Assembly: GCF_014334735.1 (NCBI RefSeq)
Contig: NZ_CP060587.1
Coordinates: forward strand, 2,852,001-2,916,000
DNA: 64,000 nt
Direction of reading: 5' to 3'
Source: Aeromicrobium senzhongii
GTDB taxonomy: Bacteria; Actinomycetota; Actinomycetes; Propionibacteriales; Nocardioidaceae
Shown here: in pieces, positions 18,126 through 26,152 of the stretch
How the letters are laid out: each line of letters starts with the position of its first letter
Numbering within the stretch: the stretch's first letter is position 1
Translations under genes and position numbers: made by a program
The notes under the pieces: model-generated
Seen by the model: only the letters and a program-made list of their open reading frames with translations
Database searches by the model: none
Told to the model about the DNA's origin: nothing

Positions 18126-19127
18126 TCAGGCCCTGCGACGTCGCGACCGGAGGACGAGCGCGATCCGCGCCAGGACGAGTGCGCCGAACACGCCGAGCAG
18201 GCCCGGGCCGAACGGTGAGCCCGTCGCGGGGAGCTCGGTCGTCCGGTACGAGCCGCCGCCGCTCGCCGCGTCGGCGGGGCTGACGCCGTAGTTGTCGTCG
18301 TTGTACCCGTCGATCTGGGTGACGGGAACCGGCTCGCCGGGTTCGATCACCTCCGGATCGGTGCCGCTGCCGTCACCGGGGGTGTCGCCATCACCGCCGG
18401 GGTTGGTGGGGTTGGCGTCCGCGGCCGGCAGCGGGCACTCGGTCTCGCTGCAGCCGGCGCCGATCTTGATGGTGCCGATGACGCGCGAGGCGGCATCGCT
18501 CTTGTCGCGGATGCAGTTGAGGTCGGCCTTGTCGATCGCGCCGATGACCGGCGGGTTCATCTCGGAGTGCAGGACGAACTGCGGGGGCATCTGGACGTAG
18601 ATCAGGCCGTTGCCGCCGTCGACCTGGGGCACGGGGACGGCGCTGACGTCGCCCTCGGCGACGATCGCCACCTCCTGGTCGGGGCGCAGGTCCACCCAGT
18701 TCTTGACGACGAGGTTGCGGACCGGCTCCTTGCGCGTCTCCAGCAGGCCGGCGCCGGGCGCCACGGCCTGCAGGATGGTGTCGGAGGTGGAACCGCCCTT
18801 GACCTGGCGGACCTTCATCGGCCCGTACAGCCGGTTGACCAGCTTGGGCGGGAGGAAGAGGGTCAGCTTGGCCTTCGTGGCCGCGACCGTCTCGCCGGGC
18901 TGCACGCTCTCGGGCAGCGTGGTCTCGGCGGTGACGTAGAACTGCTGCGGGCCCTGGAGCGAGGTGTTGATGACGGAGTTCGTCGCCTTGCAGGTGTACC
19001 CGACCCGCTCGACCTTGGCGTCAGCCGCGGTGGCGGTGGGTGCCAGCTGCACCAGTCCTGCGGCGACCACGCCGGTGGCGATGGTGAACCGAAGTCCTCG
19101 ACGTACTGCTGAGGCGCTCTTGCGCAT
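18126..19127 (-). CDS. LPATG-anchored surface protein linked to mce operon
   Basis: A 333-residue exported protein of unknown function. Sec signal at 1-34 ending TATAAD; an ectodomain at about 38-225 with a conserved start (YTCKATNSV), AETTLPESVQPGE and a second Cys in LNCIRD; a Gly/Asp/Pro-rich linker; and a complete sorting signal: LPATG at 299-303, a hydrophobic helix, and an RSRRRR tail. The ectodomain resembles both repeats of the 22033-24180 protein (same Cys spacing, TTxPESVxPG motif). It precedes the ATPase by 60 bases in the same direction and probably begins the mce operon, with a GAGGAG ribosome site. A role as a cell-wall partner of the Mce machine is inferred from position only. 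Confidence 0.8.
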   Translation of the reverse strand: MRKSASAVRRGLRFTIATGVVAAGLVQLAPTATAADAKVERVGYTCKATNSVINTSLQGPQQFYVTAETTLPESVQPGETVAATKAKLTLFLPPKLVNRLYGPMKVRQVKGGSTSDTILQAVAPGAGLLETRKEPVRNLVVKNWVDLRPDQEVAIVAEGDVSAVPVPQVDGGNGLIYVQMPPQFVLHSEMNPPVIGAIDKADLNCIRDKSDAASRVIGTIKIGAGCSETECPLPAADANPTNPGGDGDTPGDGSGTDPEVIEPGEPVPVTQIDGYNDDNYGVSPADAASGGGSYRTTELPATGSPFGPGLLGVFGALVLARIALVLRSRRRRA

Positions 19128-19246
19128 CGGGTCTCCTCGCTTCAGAACAACGGATCACCCGGAGGTCTCGGCTGTGACCCGGGCAACGTCGAAGACTGTA
19201 ACCTCTAGTTGCACTGTGATGCAAGCCACTTTACCGGGGTGTGACC

Positions 19247-19921
19247 TCAGGTGCCGATGAGGCGAAACACCACGGGGAGTGCGCCCAGGACCGCCGCGGT
19301 AGCGAGCGCCGCGACGTCGAGTCGGGTCCACACCGCGGGCTCGGCCCACGTGCGCCGATGAGCCGAGGCGAATCCCCGCGCATCCATCGCGATCGACGTG
19401 CGCGTCGCCTCGCGCATCGTGTGGACGAGCAGCGTGAACGCCATGGCCCCGGGCCGGCGCGGCAGATGGCGCGCCCGCCGTACCCGTTCGAGCTCGTGCC
19501 ACGTCTGCCACACCCCGGTGACCCGCTGCAGCGCCGCCGAGAGCGCCGCCGCGAACCGCCCCGGGAACCGCAGGGTCTGCGCGAGGTAGTCACCGAGCCG
19601 CGCGACGTCGACGTAACCGACCGCCACCGCACCGGGCCACGTCATCACGAAGGTGCGCAGGCCCGCGACCGCCGCCACCTCGAGGTCCCGTCCGCCGAGC
19701 AGCCAGGTGGACCACGTGATGCTGGCGACCGGCAGCGCGACCAGGGCCAGACACAACGCGGGGTAGCGCCACGACGGCACCAGGAACGCGAGCGTGACGA
19801 CGTACACGGCAACGCACACCAGCGCGACCGGCAGCGTCCGGATGGCCGGTGACCCCAGCGCCGCCGTGAGCGCGATCGCCACCAGCACGATGGGGTTGAA
19901 GCGGGTGATCAGTCCGGTCAC
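19247..19921 (-). CDS. ykoC: ECF transporter transmembrane protein EcfT (YkoC-like)
   Basis: Energy-coupling-factor T component, 224 residues, with four to five hydrophobic helices in the N-terminal half (IVLVAIALTAALGSPA, VALVCVAVYVVTLAFLV) and the basic coupling helix ELERVRRARHL. The C-terminal half carries AIAMDARGF-like SIAMDARGFAS, the second EcfT coupling motif. GTG 19921 overlaps the stop of the ATPase as GTGA. Last gene of ykoE-D-C, which sits behind a TPP riboswitch, so uptake of a thiamine precursor such as hydroxymethylpyrimidine is expected. Confidence 0.88.
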   Translation of the reverse strand: MTGLITRFNPIVLVAIALTAALGSPAIRTLPVALVCVAVYVVTLAFLVPSWRYPALCLALVALPVASITWSTWLLGGRDLEVAAVAGLRTFVMTWPGAVAVGYVDVARLGDYLAQTLRFPGRFAAALSAALQRVTGVWQTWHELERVRRARHLPRRPGAMAFTLLVHTMREATRTSIAMDARGFASAHRRTWAEPAVWTRLDVAALATAAVLGALPVVFRLIGT

Positions 19922-21267
19922 GCGACGACCACCCCGTCCTTGAGGACGACGTCGCGATCGCGCGGCAGGTCGGCGTCGTGGGTCGACACCGCCACCGTCG
20001 CGCCGCAGCCGGCGGCCGTGCCCAGCCATCCCGCGACGACGGCCCAGGTGCCCCGGTCCTGCCCGACCGTCGGCTCGTCCGCTAGCACCAGGCCCGGCCG
20101 GTGCGCCACCGCCGCGGCGAGGGCGAGACGACGCTGCTCCCCGCCGGAGAGCCGGTACGGATGGTCGTCACCGCGGCCGGGCAGGCCGATGACCTCGAGC
20201 AGCGCATCGACGTCGACCGGGCGACCCAGCGCACGGGGCGTGGCCTCGAGCTCCAGGCGCACGGACCTCGCGACGAAGCCGACCTCCGGATCCTGCGGAC
20301 ACCACCCGAGCTCGTCCGGCCCGGTCCGGTGCCCCGACACGGGTTCCAACAGTCCCGCCAGGCCCAGCAGGGCACTGGACTTGCCCGCACCACTGGGCCC
20401 GACGAGCGCCGTGGTCGTGCCCGGCGAGAGGGTGAGCGTCAGCGCATCGACCGCGCGCGTGCGCTCGGTGCCTCGCAGCGTGCGGGTGACCTGGTCGATC
20501 ACGAGGTCGCGCGCCTCGACCGTCGCCTCGACGACCGGCCGGACCAGCTCCGCCGGGATCGTCGCCGGCACCGGCGCGGGACGCCCGGGCATCCAGAGTG
20601 CGTCCGGCACCGCCGCGCCCAGGAACTCCGCCACCGAGCCGTCGAGGACGACCCGCCCCGCATCGAGGACGATCACCCGGTCGACGTGGTCGAGCCAGGG
20701 CTCGAAACGGTGCTCGACGACGATCAGGGTCCGATCGCCGACGACGCGCAGCACGGAGTCCCGCACCTCCGCCGCGAGGTCCGGGTCGAGCATCGACGTG
20801 GGCTCGTCCAACAGCAGCACGTCGGGTCGGGTCGCCAATGCCCCCGCGAGGGCGAGGCGATGACGCTCACCGCCCGAGAGCGCGCTGGTGAACCGATCCA
20901 GCTCGTGGCGCAGGCTCACCGACTCGAGTGCGGCCCGGACCCGCCGCCAGATCTCGTCGCGCGGCACACCCAGGTTCTCGGGCCCGAAGGCGACGTCCCG
21001 GCCGATCCGGTCCGCGACGATCGACGAGGACGGGTTCTGGGTGACCATGCCGATCCGGCCCGAGACCTCGACCGACCCACTGGACTCGCCCACCAGCGTC
21101 GCGCCCAGGGCGCCGGCGGCCGCATGGAGGGCGGTGGACTTGCCTGAGCCGCTCGGGCCCACCAGCAGGACCCGCTCACCCGGCTCGACCGTCAGGTCGA
21201 GTCGGGTGAGCACCGGCCGGGACGCGTGCGACGGCGTCCAGGAGTAGTCGCGGAACGCGAGCGTCAC
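19918..21267 (-). CDS. ykoD: ECF transporter duplicated ATPase (YkoD-like)
   Basis: A 449-residue fusion of two ABC ATPase domains, the form typical of YkoD. Domain 1: Walker A GPSGSGKS at about 39-46, signature LSGGERHR, Walker B LLLDEPTSMLD. Domain 2: Walker A GPSGAGKS near 277, signature LSGGEQRR, Walker B LVLADEPTVGQD, H-loop VSTHD. In domain 2 the catalytic Glu is present, and the D-loop reads GQD instead of MLD. GTG 21267 overlaps the ykoE stop as GTGA. It energises the S component through the T component. Confidence 0.9.
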   Translation of the reverse strand: MTLAFRDYSWTPSHASRPVLTRLDLTVEPGERVLLVGPSGSGKSTALHAAAGALGATLVGESSGSVEVSGRIGMVTQNPSSSIVADRIGRDVAFGPENLGVPRDEIWRRVRAALESVSLRHELDRFTSALSGGERHRLALAGALATRPDVLLLDEPTSMLDPDLAAEVRDSVLRVVGDRTLIVVEHRFEPWLDHVDRVIVLDAGRVVLDGSVAEFLGAAVPDALWMPGRPAPVPATIPAELVRPVVEATVEARDLVIDQVTRTLRGTERTRAVDALTLTLSPGTTTALVGPSGAGKSSALLGLAGLLEPVSGHRTGPDELGWCPQDPEVGFVARSVRLELEATPRALGRPVDVDALLEVIGLPGRGDDHPYRLSGGEQRRLALAAAVAHRPGLVLADEPTVGQDRGTWAVVAGWLGTAAGCGATVAVSTHDADLPRDRDVVLKDGVVVA

Positions 21268-21857
21268 GGTCGGCCGGCAGGGAAGGAGTCGAGCGCTCCC
21301 GCCTGTGCCAGCCGGCGGACGAGCAGCCAGCCGCCGAGACCCGCGATGACGATGCCGGAGACGGTGAAGAAGCCGAGGTAGGCCAGGCGCCACTGCAGGT
21401 CCCAGTCCGGCCAGTAGTACTGCCACTCGTAGAGGCAGGCGAAGACGGCCGCGAGAGCACCGGCGAGCATCGCGGTCACGACGTCGAAGCGGCGGTAGAG
21501 GAACAGGGCGAAGATCAGCTCGGCGCCCAGACCCTGGACGATGCCGGACAGCAACACGGTGCCGCCCCAGGCGGTGCCGCCCAGCACGAACATCGAGATC
21601 ATGGCGGCCACCATCTCGGTGGCGAAGGCCGCGCCGGGCCGGCGGACGATGAGCCCGCCGACGACACCGGCGATCAGCCACATCCCGGCGAGCAGGCCGG
21701 TCGCGGGCTTGAAGCCCACCGCCGCGCCCAGGTCGATCACGTCGTAGAACTTGCCCCATCCCCAGAAGACGACTCCGAACGCGACGCCGAGCATGGCGAT
21801 CGTGACCAGGTCGAGCGTCCGGTATCGGATGGAGGTGGAACGGATGGCAGATGTCAT
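21264..21857 (-). CDS. ykoE: ECF transporter substrate-binding protein, thiamine-precursor type (YkoE-like)
   Basis: S component of an ECF vitamin importer, 197 residues, about six TM helices. Aromatic-rich first loop GVVFWGWGKFYDVIDLG and later YEWQYYWPDWDLQWR match YkoE proteins. The start ATG 21857 lies four bases after the 3' end of a TPP riboswitch whose last stem contains the AAGGGAG ribosome site, so translation should fall when thiamine pyrophosphate is plentiful. First gene of ykoE-ykoD-ykoC. Substrate thiamine or hydroxymethylpyrimidine is inferred from family and riboswitch. Confidence 0.9.
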   Translation of the reverse strand: MTSAIRSTSIRYRTLDLVTIAMLGVAFGVVFWGWGKFYDVIDLGAAVGFKPATGLLAGMWLIAGVVGGLIVRRPGAAFATEMVAAMISMFVLGGTAWGGTVLLSGIVQGLGAELIFALFLYRRFDVVTAMLAGALAAVFACLYEWQYYWPDWDLQWRLAYLGFFTVSGIVIAGLGGWLLVRRLAQAGALDSFPAGRP

Positions 21858-21861
21858 CGTG

Positions 21862-21958
21862 ACTCCCTTCGCCGGTGCTAACCGGAGCAGGTTCAAGGGT
21901 CTGCGGCTGTTCCGCACTCTCAGCGCCCTCTGCATGGCGCTCCCCTGTCGTGTTCGGC
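21862..21958 (-). promoter_or_regulatory. TPP riboswitch (thi-box)
   Basis: On the minus strand the two conserved pockets are present: CTGAGAG (pyrimidine sensor) between stems, and ACCCTTGAACCTG followed by CCGGTTAGCACCGG (pyrophosphate-sensor side). A stem GCGCC/GGCGC and a stem GCGG/CCGC frame the first pocket. The aptamer ends GAAGGGAGTC, so the Shine-Dalgarno of ykoE is inside the closing stem. This implies translational control: ligand binding hides the site. Confidence 0.93.
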
Positions 21959-21987
21959 CAGCCTAACCGTTCCCGGCGCAGACGTCA

Positions 21988-22017
21988 GCGGGGGCGGATC
22001 CGAAGATCCGCCCCCGC
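21988..22017 (-). terminator. UUCG-capped hairpin terminator
   Basis: Perfect 13-base inverted repeat GCGGGGGCGGATC / GATCCGCCCCCGC around a four-base loop that reads UUCG on the minus strand. It lies 16 bases after the stop of the LASTG surface-protein gene and before the TPP riboswitch, so it most likely ends that transcript. No long T-run follows, as is usual in high-GC actinobacteria. Confidence 0.75.
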
Positions 22018-22032
22018 CTCGGTCCTACGGAC

Positions 22033-24180
22033 TCAGTCCCGACGTGCCCTGCGGCGCATCAGCACGACACCCGCACCGGCGAGGACCAGGACGCCACCGA
22101 GGGCGGCCAGGCCGGCACTCGGACCGCCGGTGGAGGCGAGCCAGTCGGAGTCGTCGTACGCGTCGTCGTTCGACCAGTCGTCATCGCCGCCGGCATCGGC
22201 GGCCACGATCTCGATCGGGATCGCGGCGATGACACGACCGTTGTTCGCCAGCTCGACCGTGTGCTCGCCGAGCGGCGCGTTCTCGGGAACGCGCACGGAC
22301 GCGTGGCCCGACACGTCCACGGTCCGCGTGCCCATGGCGATCGGATCGGAGTGCAGCTCGAAGGCGACCTCGCGACCGACCCAGTTCTGCCCGAAGGAGA
22401 ACGTGAGCACGTCACCGGGCGACACGACGTCGGAGCTGATGAGCTCCGGCGCCTCGCTTCCGGCTCCGTCCGTGGGCTCCGTGGTCGGCTCCGACGTGGG
22501 CTGGCCGGTCGGCTCGGACGTCGGCTGCGACGTGGGCTCCGACGTGGGCTGGCTGGTCGGCTCGGACGTGGGCTCCGAGGTCGGCTGCGACGTGGGCTCC
22601 GAGGTCGGGGAGGTGACCGGGTCGCCGTTGACCGGGATGCTGCCGAGATCGAGGTCAGCCGGTCCCGTGCAGGTCAGGTCCGAAGGGATCGTCTCGCCCG
22701 CCGCGGGATGGATGGTCGCCTTGACCGTGAACCCCTGGGGCATGCCCAACTCGACCGTGCCGACCGCCGAGGCGGGCGTGGTGATCGCGGGGACCTCGCC
22801 CGAGGCGGGAATCAGCCACGGCGCGTTCGTCGTCTGCGGGATGTCGGTACGCGGCGCCGCCAGTCGCGGGATCGCCACGGTCGACGTCTGTCCCCCGGTG
22901 GTGAGGGTGATGGACGAGTCCGTCGAGGCACCTTCGGCCGCGACGCCTCCGAGGAGGTCCACCGTGGAGGCGCGCAGCTTCTCGGGCATCGTCAGCGTGA
23001 TGCCGACCGGACGCGGGGAGATGACCTCGCCCGGACGCACCGACCCCGGAACCGTCGTCTCGGCGAGGACTCCGACCTCGTGGAGGCCGAGGTTGAGGCC
23101 GCCGGCCGTGACCTTGCATTCGTAGTTGAAGCTCTTGGACAGATCCACCGGACCGGCGGGCGGCGGGTCAGTCGGGTCCGTGGTCGGTTCCGTCGTGGGC
23201 TCGGTCGTCGGCTCCGTCGTGGGCTCGGTCGTCGGCTCGGTCGTCGGCTCGGTCGTCGGCTCCGTGGTCGGCTCGGTCGTCGGCTCCGTCGTGGGCTCGG
23301 TCGTCGGCTCCGTGGTCGGCTCCGTCGTCGGCTCCGTCGTGGGCTCCGTCGTCGGCTCCGTCGTCGGCTCCGTCGTCGGCTCCGTCGTCGGCTCCGTCGT
23401 GGGATCCGTGGTCGGTTCCGTGGTCGGCTCGGTCGTCGGCTCCGTCGTCGGCTCCGTCGTCGGCTCGGTCGTGGGCTCCGTCGTGGGCTCCGTGGTCGGC
23501 TCCGAGCTGGGCTCGGTCGTCGGCTCCTCGGTCGGCGTGACGCCGATCGATCCCAGGGTCAGGTCCTTGCCGGCGACGGCGGTGCAGGCCAGGGTCGCCG
23601 GAACCTGGTCATCGGGCGCGGGGGCGGCCGTGTAGATCGTCGCGACGACGTTGAACGCTGCCGGCAGGCCGACGTCGACCTTGTCCACGGCGTAGTCGGG
23701 CACGGTGATCTCGGGCACGGTGCCCGCCGCGGGGATCGTCCACGGCGCGTTCTCCTCCTGCGGGATGTCCCGGCGCGGCGAGGAGAGGTTGGGGATCGCC
23801 ACGGAGGTGGTCTGGCCGCCGGTCGTGAGAGTCACGACCGAGTCGGTCGACCCACCGCTGGCCGCGACGCCACCGACGAGGTCCACCGTCGACGAACGCA
23901 GGACCTCGGGCATCGCGAGAGTGATGGTGACCGGGGTCGGCGCGATCTTGTCACCGGGGCTGACGCTCTCGGGCACCGTCGTCTGGGCGCGCACGCCAAC
24001 GGGACGGTTGCCGAGGTTGAGGCCACCGGCCTTGACGACACACATGTAGTCGAAGCTCTTGTCGAGCGTGGTGTCGGCGCTGGCAGGACTGAAGACGCCG
24101 CCACCGACGGCACCGACGAGCACCACGGCACAGGCGGCGGCAGCGGCACTGACGCGGCGGGACGGTTGGAGCAAGGTCAC
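22033..24180 (-). CDS. LASTG-anchored two-domain surface protein with TEPT repeats
   Basis: A 715-residue exported wall protein of unknown function. Signal peptide to about residue 35; ectodomain copy 1 at about 36-205 ([26 protein letters not shown]); about 31 tetrapeptide repeats of the TEPT type at 214-338; ectodomain copy 2 at about 345-520 ([26 protein letters not shown]); a second repeat block of SEPTSQPT type at 522-568; a beta domain at about 575-665; then LASTG at about 680, a hydrophobic helix and RRRARRD. LAxTG is the motif preferred by class E sortases, one of which lies at 6755-7483. GTG 24180 has GAGGGG upstream. The two ectodomains are about 60 percent identical by eye. A stalk with two binding heads is inferred. 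Confidence 0.82.
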   Translation of the reverse strand: MTLLQPSRRVSAAAAACAVVLVGAVGGGVFSPASADTTLDKSFDYMCVVKAGGLNLGNRPVGVRAQTTVPESVSPGDKIAPTPVTITLAMPEVLRSSTVDLVGGVAASGGSTDSVVTLTTGGQTTSVAIPNLSSPRRDIPQEENAPWTIPAAGTVPEITVPDYAVDKVDVGLPAAFNVVATIYTAAPAPDDQVPATLACTAVAGKDLTLGSIGVTPTEEPTTEPSSEPTTEPTTEPTTEPTTEPTTEPTTEPTTEPTTDPTTEPTTEPTTEPTTEPTTEPTTEPTTEPTTEPTTEPTTEPTTEPTTEPTTEPTTEPTTEPTTEPTTEPTTEPTTDPTDPPPAGPVDLSKSFNYECKVTAGGLNLGLHEVGVLAETTVPGSVRPGEVISPRPVGITLTMPEKLRASTVDLLGGVAAEGASTDSSITLTTGGQTSTVAIPRLAAPRTDIPQTTNAPWLIPASGEVPAITTPASAVGTVELGMPQGFTVKATIHPAAGETIPSDLTCTGPADLDLGSIPVNGDPVTSPTSEPTSQPTSEPTSEPTSQPTSEPTSQPTSEPTGQPTSEPTTEPTDGAGSEAPELISSDVVSPGDVLTFSFGQNWVGREVAFELHSDPIAMGTRTVDVSGHASVRVPENAPLGEHTVELANNGRVIAAIPIEIVAADAGGDDDWSNDDAYDDSDWLASTGGPSAGLAALGGVLVLAGAGVVLMRRRARRD
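22474..22612 (-). repeat. Tandem SEPT/SQPT codon repeat
   Basis: Twelve-base imperfect tandem units encoding [12 protein letters not shown] and TEPT in frame inside the surface-protein gene. It forms a short second stalk near the C-terminal domain. Confidence 0.85.
23166..23538 (-). repeat. Tandem TEPT codon repeat (about 31 units of 12 bases)
   Basis: Consecutive 12-base units, reading GGCTCCGTCGTC or close variants on the plus strand, encode TTEP in frame. Variation is mainly at third positions (TCC/TCG, GTC/GTG), and two units encode TDP. Such an array is prone to change length by slippage or recombination, which would alter the length of the protein stalk. Confidence 0.93.
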
Positions 24181-24334
24181 GAAATGAATCCCCTCATCGA
24201 TGGCCTGCGCAACGGACACGAGGCCGAACACGGCGTGTGATCCACCTCACCATAAGTGCTGTAACTCCCAGTGACAACATCTTTTGCAAGACGACTCGCC
24301 CTGCCGTCGTCCCCGGATCGACCACAATGGGCCC

Positions 24335-24880
24335 ATGCCCTCCGTGCGTACCCCTGATCCGAATCCCGGCTGGCTCTCGGAGTTCCAGCTGGAGGAGACC
24401 CGCTCTCGCGTCCCGATCCTGTACGTCGAGGCGGTGCCCGTCCGGCTCGACAGTCTCGGCCAGGTCGAGCAGGTCGGCCTGTTGCTGCGCGGCTCGGCCA
24501 CCACGGGCTCACTGGCCCGCTCGTTCGTGTCGGGCCGGGTGCTCCACGGCGAGCCGATCCGCTCGGCGCTCATGCGCAATCTCGAGAAGGACCTCGGCCC
24601 CACGGCGTTCCCCCAGCTGCCGGCGAACATCGTGCCGTTCACCGTCGCCGAGTACTTCCCGATGCCCGGAATCACCCCGCTGCACGACGCGCGCCAGCAT
24701 GCCGTCGCGTTGGCGTACGTCGTGGCCGTCACCGGCGAGTGCGATCCCCGCCAGGACGCGCTCGAGCTGAGCTGGCTCACGCCGCAGGAGGCGCTCTCCC
24801 CCGCGATCCTCGACGAGCTCGAGGGCGGCCGCGGGATCCTGCTGCAGCAGGCGATGGCGCACCTCGGCGCTCTGATGTGA
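24335..24880 (+). CDS. DUF4916-type NUDIX-like protein
   Basis: A 181-residue cytoplasmic protein. It begins MPSVRTPDPNPGWLSEFQLEE, which matches the actinobacterial DUF4916 family related to NUDIX hydrolases, but a full Nudix box (GX5EX7REUXEEXGU) is not visible: the region LARSFVSGRVLHGEPIRSAL carries little of it. Enzymatic activity is therefore uncertain. Its stop overlaps the GTG of the MFS gene (GTGA), so the pair is coupled. Divergent from the surface-protein gene with 154 bases between. Confidence 0.75.
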   Translation: MPSVRTPDPNPGWLSEFQLEETRSRVPILYVEAVPVRLDSLGQVEQVGLLLRGSATTGSLARSFVSGRVLHGEPIRSALMRNLEKDLGPTAFPQLPANIVPFTVAEYFPMPGITPLHDARQHAVALAYVVAVTGECDPRQDALELSWLTPQEALSPAILDELEGGRGILLQQAMAHLGALM

Positions 24881-26058
24881 CCGGGCGGGTGGACGGGCGG
24901 CGCCCCAACCCCTGGCTCATGCTCACGGCCGCGATGGCCGCCCAGGTCACGGCCACCGCGATCGTCTCGACCCCGCTGCTACTGATCCCGTTCCTGCACC
25001 TGGACCAAGGCCTGTCGCTCGTCGCGAGCGGTGGCCTGGCTGCCGCGCCGACCGTCGGCACCCTGCTGACGCTCGTGGCCTGGGGCGCGGTCGTGGACCG
25101 GGTCGGCGAGCGCATCTCGCTCACCGCCGGGCTGCTGATCCTCGTGGCCGGCAGCGCCGTGGCCCTGACCGGCGCGCGCGCCGACGAGGCGACCCTCCTG
25201 GCCGCCGGGTTCGCCCTGTGCGGCGTGGGGGCGAGCAGCTCCAACTCCGCCAGCGGCCGCCTCGTCGTCGGGTGGTTCCCGGCCGAGCGACGCGGGCTGG
25301 CGATGGGCATCCGCCAGACCGGTCTCCCGCTGGGCGTCGGCCTCGCGGCACTCGTCGTCCCGGGCTGGGCCGACCAGCGCGGCATCGCCTCGGTCGTGGG
25401 CCTGTGCGTGGGCCTGGCCGTCGTCTCGACGATCTTCGTCGGGCTCACCGTCGTCGATCCGCCGCGGCCCCGGAGCTCCGATCCCGTGGCCGCGGCGAAC
25501 CCCTACCGCGGCGACGTCCGCCTGGTGCGCATCCACGCCGCGTCGGCACTGCTGGTGATCCCGCAGTACGTGGTCTGGAGCTTCATGCTGCTGTGGCTGA
25601 TCGACCGACACGGCTGGAGCGCCGCGGCCGCCGGAGCGCTCTACGCGGGATCCCAAGTACTGGGGGCGGCCGGACGCGTCGGCGCCGGCTGGTGGTCGGA
25701 CCGGGTCGGCGACCGCCTCGGCCCGATGCGGCAGGTCGCGACCGCCGCGACCGTGGTGATGGTCGCCCTCGCGGCCTTCGACGCGACTCCCCTGGCCATC
25801 GCGGTCATGGTCGTGGCCGCCGTCGTCACGGTGGCGCCCAACGGGCTGGCGTTCACCGCGGTCGCCGAGATCGCCGGCCCGTTGTGGTCGGGACGCGCCT
25901 TCGGGATCCAGAACACCGGCCAGTACCTGACGGCCGCAGCGGTGCCTCCGTTGATGGGCGCGGTGATCCAACATGCGGGCTACGGCTGGGCCTTCGCGGG
26001 AGCCGCGATCTTCCCCCTGTTCGCGATCGCGCTCGTACCTGTTGCTACTCGCAGGTAA
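24877..26058 (+). CDS. Major facilitator superfamily transporter
   Basis: A 393-residue, about 12-helix membrane transporter. The MFS loop-2 motif appears as GAVVDRVGERISLTAG, and a second copy after helix 8 as WWSDRVGDRLG. ASSSNSASGRLVVGWFPAERRGLAMGIRQTG is the helix 4-5 motif typical of NarK/OFA-like uniporters and antiporters. Start GTG 24877 overlaps the DUF4916 stop. Substrate unknown; the DUF4916 partner gives no clear clue. Confidence 0.88.
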   Translation: MTGRVDGRRPNPWLMLTAAMAAQVTATAIVSTPLLLIPFLHLDQGLSLVASGGLAAAPTVGTLLTLVAWGAVVDRVGERISLTAGLLILVAGSAVALTGARADEATLLAAGFALCGVGASSSNSASGRLVVGWFPAERRGLAMGIRQTGLPLGVGLAALVVPGWADQRGIASVVGLCVGLAVVSTIFVGLTVVDPPRPRSSDPVAAANPYRGDVRLVRIHAASALLVIPQYVVWSFMLLWLIDRHGWSAAAAGALYAGSQVLGAAGRVGAGWWSDRVGDRLGPMRQVATAATVVMVALAAFDATPLAIAVMVVAAVVTVAPNGLAFTAVAEIAGPLWSGRAFGIQNTGQYLTAAAVPPLMGAVIQHAGYGWAFAGAAIFPLFAIALVPVATRR

Positions 26059-26152
26059 CATCTGGGCAGGCCTTTGGCAGGCCTAACTCAGCAACGCTGA
26101 TCGCCGCAGATTAGGGTCAGCACAAACTGCTTGAACCGCGAGAGGAATCGGC

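Noticed and set aside
23166-23538. Possible CRISPR array
   Set aside because: Units are 12 bases, directly adjacent, with no spacers and no cas genes; they are in-frame codon repeats.
23126-23635. A plus-strand reading made of repeated GSVV units
   Set aside because: It is the antisense of the TEPT repeat array, so the regular pattern is expected and is not a separate protein.
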